Shown here: piece after piece, positions 59,240-64,000 of the stretch
Layout of the letters: every line of letters begins with the position of its first letter
How positions within the stretch are numbered: the stretch's first letter is position 1
Source of the DNA: Caldilineaceae bacterium
Lineage (GTDB): Bacteria; Chloroflexota; Anaerolineae; Caldilineales; Caldilineaceae
Length of the DNA: 64,000 bases
Assembly (NCBI GenBank): GCA_022842065.1
Contig: JALHQH010000004.1
Location: 310,001 to 374,000, forward strand
Reading direction: 5' to 3'
Translations under genes and position numbers: made by a program
Notes under the pieces: model-generated
What the model saw: only the letters and a program-made list of their open reading frames with translations
What the model was told of the DNA's origin: nothing
Databases searched by the model: none

Positions 59240-60175
59240 CTATTCCGCGGCACGATGCACTCGACCTGCCTGTAAAGCGACACTGCGCCGTAGTAAAAGT
59301 GGACAGGGCGCGCTATGTAGAATTTTGCCGGCCACACTACCATAGACCCACCGGCTGTAGCCAGATAGACCGTGGGTGCTCATGATCACCAGATCGATTG
59401 GCACGCGACCGAGGATCTGCAAGATTGCTTCACTTGCCTGCCCGGCATAGAGTTCAGAGGCAGTCGGAATATTGGCTGCCTTTAGTTGGGCACAGATGGT
59501 CTGGAGATAGGCACTCGCCTCGATCCGGCGTTCGGCATTGAGCGTATCTTCCGCATAGCCCTGCTCCGCCAATACCTCTTTTTGCCAGTCAGAAAGTGGT
59601 TCCAGGATGCGCACAACAAGGAGAGACGCCGCTAATTCAGTTGCCAACATCTGCGCATCGGCCAAGGCTTCTTCGGCAATCGGTGAACCATCTAGCGGCA
59701 CAAGAATGTGATTGATTTCATAATTAGGCGGCAAGGTTTCCCGGTTGCGCACTAGAAAGATCGGCTGTTGGGCAATATGAATCACCCGGTCCGCCACACT
59801 CCCCAGTGCCCAGCGGGCGAAACCGGTACGGCCATGGGTCGTCATGGCAATCAGATCGGCGTTGACTTTGGTGGCCAAATCGGCAATCGACTGGGCCGCG
59901 TCGCCCGCGGCCAACCAATGGGTGACCTGGTAGCCTTGGTGCTGCAACTCTGTCTGCATTTGCGCCAGGTATTGCGCCATATCGTTTTTAATAACTACCT
60001 GTAACTTTTCTTGGACGACCTGTTCTTGTGCGGCCAGCGCATAGGTGTATAGGTGCGGTTCAACGATGCTGACCAGATGAATCGTCGTTTGGGACGAAAC
60101 CAGATGGCGTAAGTATGGTAACACCTGTTCTGCCGTAGCAGATGTATCAAGTGGGACAAGAATATTGGTATACAT
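59240..60175 (-). CDS. Universal stress protein with two UspA domains
   Basis: The protein has 311 residues from MYTNILVPLDTSATAEQ at 60175; AAAGGAG lies eight bases upstream. Domain 1 (1-150) has ADLIAMTTHGRTGFARWALGS with a following VADRVIHIAQQPIFLVRN. Domain 2 (about 160-305) has HILVPLDGSPIAEEALADAQ and DLVIMSTHGLSGYSRWVYGS, VAGKILHSAPCPLLLRR. Both show the ATP-binding G-2x-G-9x-G(S/T)-type pattern. Tandem Usp proteins bind ATP/AMP and help in stress survival. The phosphotransferase gene follows directly. Confidence 0.88.
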   Translation of the reverse strand: MYTNILVPLDTSATAEQVLPYLRHLVSSQTTIHLVSIVEPHLYTYALAAQEQVVQEKLQVVIKNDMAQYLAQMQTELQHQGYQVTHWLAAGDAAQSIADLATKVNADLIAMTTHGRTGFARWALGSVADRVIHIAQQPIFLVRNRETLPPNYEINHILVPLDGSPIAEEALADAQMLATELAASLLVVRILEPLSDWQKEVLAEQGYAEDTLNAERRIEASAYLQTICAQLKAANIPTASELYAGQASEAILQILGRVPIDLVIMSTHGLSGYSRWVYGSVAGKILHSAPCPLLLRRSVALQAGRVHRAAE

Positions 60176-60631
60176 ATGCCGGCTCCTTTGAACGCCTGCT
60201 CTCCTTCGCCTGTGTGAAAACGCCAAATGCTTTTTTATATCTGTATACAACGCGAAGTTTTTGGTCGATGGGCAAGCGCTCATTCACGCATTCAACGTAA
60301 TGGCAATCTAGCGCTGGAAGCTAACGCGCAAGCACGTATTTTTAAGACAGTCATAGCGGAATACGCTGCATGCGCAAGGATAGTCGAGGTAATCTATGCT
60401 GCCATTTGCATAATTTCTACACTTTACACAACTTTGGGGTGATTGGAATCAGTCATGCGGGGAGAACGCGAACTAGCCAGATGGCGGTCTTCTGACCTAG
60501 CCAGGTGGCTAGGGGCAAAATAGTGAAGGGCGAGCGGCCATAAAATTGGAGATTTTTGGGGTTGGTTGGTTCGTTGGTTGGTCAAGCCGTTATAGGCAAA
60601 ACAAACAAACTAACCAACCACTTACATACAA
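60176..60631. other. Intergenic region with ggttggttgg inverted repeat
   Basis: No gene is seen in 455 bp. At 60558-60581 is ggggttggttggttcgttgg, and an inverse copy aacaaactaaccaacca is at 60603-60620, enclosing gtcaagccgttataggca. It shares the motif with the sucB linker. A gctaggtcagaag-type element near 60470-60510 has the pair ctagccagatgg / ctagccaggtgg. Confidence 0.45.
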
Positions 60632-61312
60632 CTATTCAACAGGGGGGACGAGTTTGTGACGAATCGCGTAGGCAATGGCTTCCATCCGGCTGGCTACCTG
60701 TAACTTTGAGAGCACGTTGCTCACATGAAATTTGACGGTAGAGCGGCTGATAATCAAGCGGTCGGCAATTTCGCTGTTATTGAGGCCCTCGACCATCAAG
60801 ACCAGCACTTCGCGTTCGCGTTCGGTGAGATCAAAGCCAGGCGCGGTGTGAAAAGATTGGCGGGCCTGGCGGATCAACGCCTGGGTTGCCTCCGGGGCTA
60901 AGGTAGGCCGGCCGGCATAGGCGGCGCGCACCGCATCGGCCAATTCATCCGCAGAGACATTTTTGAGCAAATAACCAATCGCACCTGCTTCTAAGACACG
61001 CCGAATCAAATCATCCTCTTTGAAGCTGGTCAGGGCGATGACCTGAATATGGGGATAATGTTTGCGAATGGCCCGCGTCGCATCTGCCCCATCCATGTTG
61101 GGCATTACGAGATCCATTAAAACCACATCTGGGCGCAGTTGGCTGCAGAGGTTGACCGCTTTGGCACCATCATTGGCCTCGCCGACCAATGCCAAATCAT
61201 CATAAATTGAAAGAAAGGCGGTCAGTCCACTGCGGACGACGGCTTGATCATCCACGATCATCACGCGGATGGTCTCTAAGGGTGTCGGTGGCATCAATGG
61301 TTGTTCTAACAT
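60632..61312 (-). CDS. NarL/FixJ-type response regulator
   Basis: The protein has 226 residues from [20 protein letters not shown] at 61312, four bases after the kinase gene's stop. The receiver domain has VDDQ (Asp21/22), phospho-acceptor Asp67 in VLMDLVM and the Lys in [10 protein letters not shown]. The LuxR helix-turn-helix (about 160-220) is [20 protein letters not shown] and [20 protein letters not shown]. It is the cognate partner of the PAS/GAF kinase encoded upstream. Target genes are unknown. Confidence 0.9.
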   Translation of the reverse strand: MLEQPLMPPTPLETIRVMIVDDQAVVRSGLTAFLSIYDDLALVGEANDGAKAVNLCSQLRPDVVLMDLVMPNMDGADATRAIRKHYPHIQVIALTSFKEDDLIRRVLEAGAIGYLLKNVSADELADAVRAAYAGRPTLAPEATQALIRQARQSFHTAPGFDLTEREREVLVLMVEGLNNSEIADRLIISRSTVKFHVSNVLSKLQVASRMEAIAYAIRHKLVPPVE

Positions 61313-61316
61313 AAAT

Positions 61317-62900
61317 TTAATCTGCTCTCTGCCAGCTTGCATGGATGACGGTGCCTTGGTCAGGTTGACTGTGAATGGTGAATTGCGCGCCGATCTCTTC
61401 GGCACGCTCGCGCATAATGTTCAGGCCAAGACACTTGCCCGAGACCCCATCCATGCGGAAGCCGCGACCATCGTCTTGGATATAGAGGTCAACGCCCTCT
61501 GGCTGAAGCGCTAACAAGACCGATGCCTGCTTTGCTTCGGCATGTTTGGCCACATTATTAAGTGCCTCTTGGGCGATGCGGTAAAAGGCAATGCGGACAT
61601 GCACCGGCAACTCTTCCTGCCCCTGGATTTTGACTTCAATCGGCAAACGAGCACGACCAACCACCGCATCCGCCAGTTGGTGCAACAGATCGGTAAGTGA
61701 CACATTCACCAACGCGGTTGGGCGCAATTCAAGTAACAAAGTGCGCATCTCGGCGAGGGCACCGCGCGTTAACTCGCGTAATTCTTGTAGCCGGCGCTCG
61801 GCATCGGCACGGTTACGCTGCCAAAGCCGCGGCAGAATATCAGCAATGATGCTGGCGGAAAAGAGGGTCTGTGTTACCGAGTCGTGCAGGTCATGGGCAA
61901 TCCGGTTCCGTTCGGCGGCAACCGCCGCATGACCAATTTGGGCATAGAGGCGGGCATTTTCGACAGCCAAGGCGGCCTGATCACAGAAGGTAGCAACCAG
62001 GCTCAACGCTTCTTCTGAGAAATTGTGCCGATGGCGATAGTAAAGCACCAGGCTACCGTAGACTTCATCTTTCACCACAAGCGGTGCCGAGAGCATCGCC
62101 TGAAAACCTTCCTCCCACAAAGCAATCTCTTCGTGATGGAGATCGGGATGAGGGATAGTCAGCAGGAGCGGTTCATTGGTCATCGACGATGGCTGACGCG
62201 TCCGCACGGCCCGGCTCATCGGCGTGTCAGCCTGCACAGTCACATGGCGCAAAGTGATCGCAGGCGCATCGTGCATCCGACTCTGCTGCAACTGTAAAAC
62301 GCCATCCTGTTCGTGCAGTTGATAGATGGCACCCGCATCGGCCCCCAGCAATTGAATCGCCTGTGCCACAATTTGGTTTAAGATCTCATCAAGCGACGCA
62401 TTCGTGTTGATGAGCGCCAGGATCTCGCGCAGGCTGTCCGCGACTTGTCGTCGCCGTTCCAATTCTTGCGTACGTTCGCGCACACGCGCTTCCAGAAAGG
62501 CTTCCGTCTGTTTGCGCGGGCTGATGTCAAGCACCGAAGCCATCACCGCCAGCTTATCACCCCAGGGCAGATAGCCAAGGCCCACCTCGATCGGAAAGAC
62601 GGCACCGTTTTTGTGTTGGCCCATTAGATCAAGCCCGATGCCCATGGCACGCATATGCGGGTTGGCCGTGTAGTGCTGGCGATAGCCTTCATGCTTTTTT
62701 TGCGTGCCACTCGGTACCAGGATTTCGATCAGTTGCCCATTCAGTTCGCCGATGGCATAGCCAAAGATCGCCGCAAGTTTCGTATTGGCAAAGAGAATGC
62801 GGCCTTCGTCATTGACCACAACAGCTGCAATGGGCGCCGCCTGGATCAATTGTTGGATCGCAGCTTCATCGTTTACAAGCTTCTGCTCTATCTGCGTCAT
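61317..62900 (-). CDS. PAS-GAF sensor histidine kinase, NarL-type
   Basis: The protein has 527 residues from [10 protein letters not shown] at 62900; the ATG at 62981 would overlap the gene upstream. A PAS domain (about 15-130) has [21 protein letters not shown] linker helix (about 135-155) precedes a GAF domain (about 165-320) with [14 protein letters not shown]. HisKA_3 has [20 protein letters not shown] with the phospho-His near 336, followed by a HATPase domain ([18 protein letters not shown]). It lacks membrane segments, so it senses a cytoplasmic signal. It is in an operon with the response regulator. Confidence 0.88.
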   Translation of the reverse strand: MTQIEQKLVNDEAAIQQLIQAAPIAAVVVNDEGRILFANTKLAAIFGYAIGELNGQLIEILVPSGTQKKHEGYRQHYTANPHMRAMGIGLDLMGQHKNGAVFPIEVGLGYLPWGDKLAVMASVLDISPRKQTEAFLEARVRERTQELERRRQVADSLREILALINTNASLDEILNQIVAQAIQLLGADAGAIYQLHEQDGVLQLQQSRMHDAPAITLRHVTVQADTPMSRAVRTRQPSSMTNEPLLLTIPHPDLHHEEIALWEEGFQAMLSAPLVVKDEVYGSLVLYYRHRHNFSEEALSLVATFCDQAALAVENARLYAQIGHAAVAAERNRIAHDLHDSVTQTLFSASIIADILPRLWQRNRADAERRLQELRELTRGALAEMRTLLLELRPTALVNVSLTDLLHQLADAVVGRARLPIEVKIQGQEELPVHVRIAFYRIAQEALNNVAKHAEAKQASVLLALQPEGVDLYIQDDGRGFRMDGVSGKCLGLNIMRERAEEIGAQFTIHSQPDQGTVIHASWQRAD

Positions 62901-62919
62901 AGGATGCCTGTGGACCAAA

Positions 62920-63441
62920 TCAGCCAGTGGAAATGCGTGATAAGTTTCCCCTTGTGGCGGTTGCGGGCTCGCCCGTTTCATCGCCCCGATTGGCGAGACT
63001 CTTGGCCTTCATGACCCCGATCCCATTATCTACCTGTTTGGTAATAACTTGCAACTTTTGGCCGAGGTCTTCTAAAACGTTGACCGCATAGCGATCAGCC
63101 TCCTCGGCGCGACGATTGGCGGCGCGGCGGCTCTCTTGCAAGATGCGCTCGGCTTCGTCGCGGGCCGTCATCACGATCTGGTCCTGGTGTACGATCTCCA
63201 TGGCGCGCTGGCGCGCCTGTTGGATAATGCGCTCTGCTTCGGCATGGGCCTCGGCAAGGATGTGGTCGCGCTCCGCCAATGTGCGTTCGCTCTCCATAAT
63301 CGAACTGGGCACGCTAATGCGCATCCGTTCGATCAGATGAGAAAATTCATTGGCATCGACCACACGCAGCGCAGTGAGTGGAATGGCGCGCCCGCGATCT
63401 AGGGCGTCAGCCAGGTGGTCGATCAGCTGTAAGATGGCGAT
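62920..63441 (-). CDS. Coiled-coil (DivIVA/ATPase-b-like) protein with probable AUC start
   Basis: The protein has 173 residues if it starts at the ATC at 63441. AAGGAGGT (63447-63454) lies five bases before it. The first annotated-type start, GTG at 63363, has no ribosome site and would remove IAILQLIDHLADALDRGRAI from the N-terminus, which resembles the family's start. The middle (about 50-140) is a long heptad-rich helix (ERDHILAEAHAEAERIIQQA). The tail is Gly/Thr-rich. Such proteins lie beside coaD in many Chloroflexota and Firmicutes. They are thought to be structural or scaffolding. Whether the start is AUC or a sequencing error is unresolved. Confidence 0.7.
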   Translation of the reverse strand: MAILQLIDHLADALDRGRAIPLTALRVVDANEFSHLIERMRISVPSSIMESERTLAERDHILAEAHAEAERIIQQARQRAMEIVHQDQIVMTARDEAERILQESRRAANRRAEEADRYAVNVLEDLGQKLQVITKQVDNGIGVMKAKSLANRGDETGEPATATRGNLSRISTG

Positions 63442-63525
63442 AACGCACCTCCTTGGGACGAATCAGTGTCATGAGATCCTGGTTTGGGAGCCTAAGACAG
63501 GCATCCAATTGATGTAAACAAACGT

Positions 63526-64000
63526 TTAACTGCGGTGCGACAACTTGCTGGTGCGCCCTTTGCCATTCTTGGGGGCAGTTGTCGGCAATTGCAACTCGGC
63601 AAAACGCTGTTGCAACGCGTCTTGCACATGGGCAGGGGCCCACTGCGCACAGTCGCCCCCCAAGCTCGCCACCTCTTTCAGAATAGTTGCACTGAGATAG
63701 GCAAAATCCCCATTGCAGAAGAGGCAGCAAAGCTCGACATCACTGGCCATTTGCCGATTTGCCCAGCCGATCTGATGCTCGTATTCAAAGTCTGCTACGT
63801 TGCGCAACCCCCGGATGATGACCTGGGCGTGATGTTGGTGCGCGCAGGCAACGGTTAAACCGGTATAGGTAGTGAGCTGGACGTTGGGCAGGTGGGCTAA
63901 TGCTTCGGTGGCAAGTGCCAGCCGCTCTGCTGTATTAAACAGGAGTGTCTTCTTTGGCGGTGCATCATAAATCGCCAGGAGCACTTCGTCAAAAATTGCA
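63526..64000 (-). CDS. coaD: Phosphopantetheine adenylyltransferase, N-terminus beyond window
   Basis: The visible part has 158 codons in frame to the right edge. It reads [20 protein letters not shown] and then [20 protein letters not shown] (about 75-95 of visible part) and [16 protein letters not shown], all standard for CoaD, which transfers adenylate to 4'-phosphopantetheine in CoA synthesis. Only the first ~20 residues, holding the T/HxGH nucleotide motif, are missing. A Lys/Arg/Ser-rich tail ([18 protein letters not shown]) extends past the usual end. The coiled-coil gene follows 84 bases downstream. Confidence 0.88.
   Translation of the reverse strand, partial: AIFDEVLLAIYDAPPKKTLLFNTAERLALATEALAHLPNVQLTTYTGLTVACAHQHHAQVIIRGLRNVADFEYEHQIGWANRQMASDVELCCLFCNGDFAYLSATILKEVASLGGDCAQWAPAHVQDALQQRFAELQLPTTAPKNGKGRTSKLSHRS

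Noticed and set aside
1..64000. tRNA, rRNA, riboswitch or phage genes
   Set aside because: A scan by eye for T-loop motifs, rRNA-like segments, T-box or other riboswitch cores and phage structural genes gave nothing convincing; a covariance-model search could not be run.

Overview
The window looks like a chromosomal segment of a Chloroflexota bacterium, probably of the Anaerolineae/Caldilineae kind. This is inferred from the fairly GC-rich, densely coding sequence with strong AGGAGG ribosome sites, the E1/E2 2-oxoglutarate dehydrogenase pair, the many lipoproteins and PKD proteins, a secreted protein ending in FLPVVTR, and very abundant short repeats and hairpins between genes. No rRNA, tRNA, CRISPR array, insertion sequence or prophage was recognised. 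Both ends cut through genes: a vWA lipoprotein on the left and coaD on the right.

Layout. 1-6 kb: two vWA lipoproteins and a response regulator/membrane histidine kinase pair, all on the minus strand. 6-15 kb: an AraC-DinB fusion, an SDR, a stress-type membrane protein, an ABC-F ribosome-protection-like ATPase behind a leader-peptide and double-terminator region, a Uma2 protein and two tandem-GNAT acetyltransferases. 15-21 kb: a 1219-residue secreted PKD protein, a DUF1624 membrane protein and a DUF3105 protein, the last two diverging around a 42-bp perfect palindrome. 21-31.5 kb: a minus-strand run with catabolic character (lipase-like hydrolase, ADHFE1/HOT-type iron alcohol dehydrogenase, HAD hydrolase, NHL protein, two SDR-like proteins, PLP desulfhydrase/deaminase, TIM-barrel isomerase, molybdopterin oxidase large subunit). 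It is interrupted by a plus-strand toxin-antitoxin remnant whose PIN toxin is truncated.

32-41 kb: a DUF1684/methyltransferase/HD operon, an aldo-keto reductase, a GtrB-like glycosyltransferase, and a pyruvate-kinase-like protein followed by a CYTH-like/CHAD protein. 41-46.5 kb: an M20 peptidase, a probable toxin-antitoxin pair, a Zn/Cd-type P-type ATPase and its MerR regulator. 46.8-50.3 kb: a complete sugar ABC importer lacking only the ATPase. 50.3-58 kb: sucB and sucA, then a GntR/PIG-L/PdxA operon. 58-64 kb: a phosphotransferase, a double-UspA protein, a second two-component system, a coiled-coil protein and coaD.

The most striking signals are regulatory or structural: (a) a 22-codon leader ORF and two terminators with identical stems upstream of the ABC-F gene, arranged like an attenuator; (b) intergenic repeat families that also occur in frame inside two genes, the metal ATPase and sucB; (c) a probable AUC start codon for the coiled-coil gene next to coaD; (d) the large palindromes; and (e) the pyruvate-kinase-like/CHAD pair.
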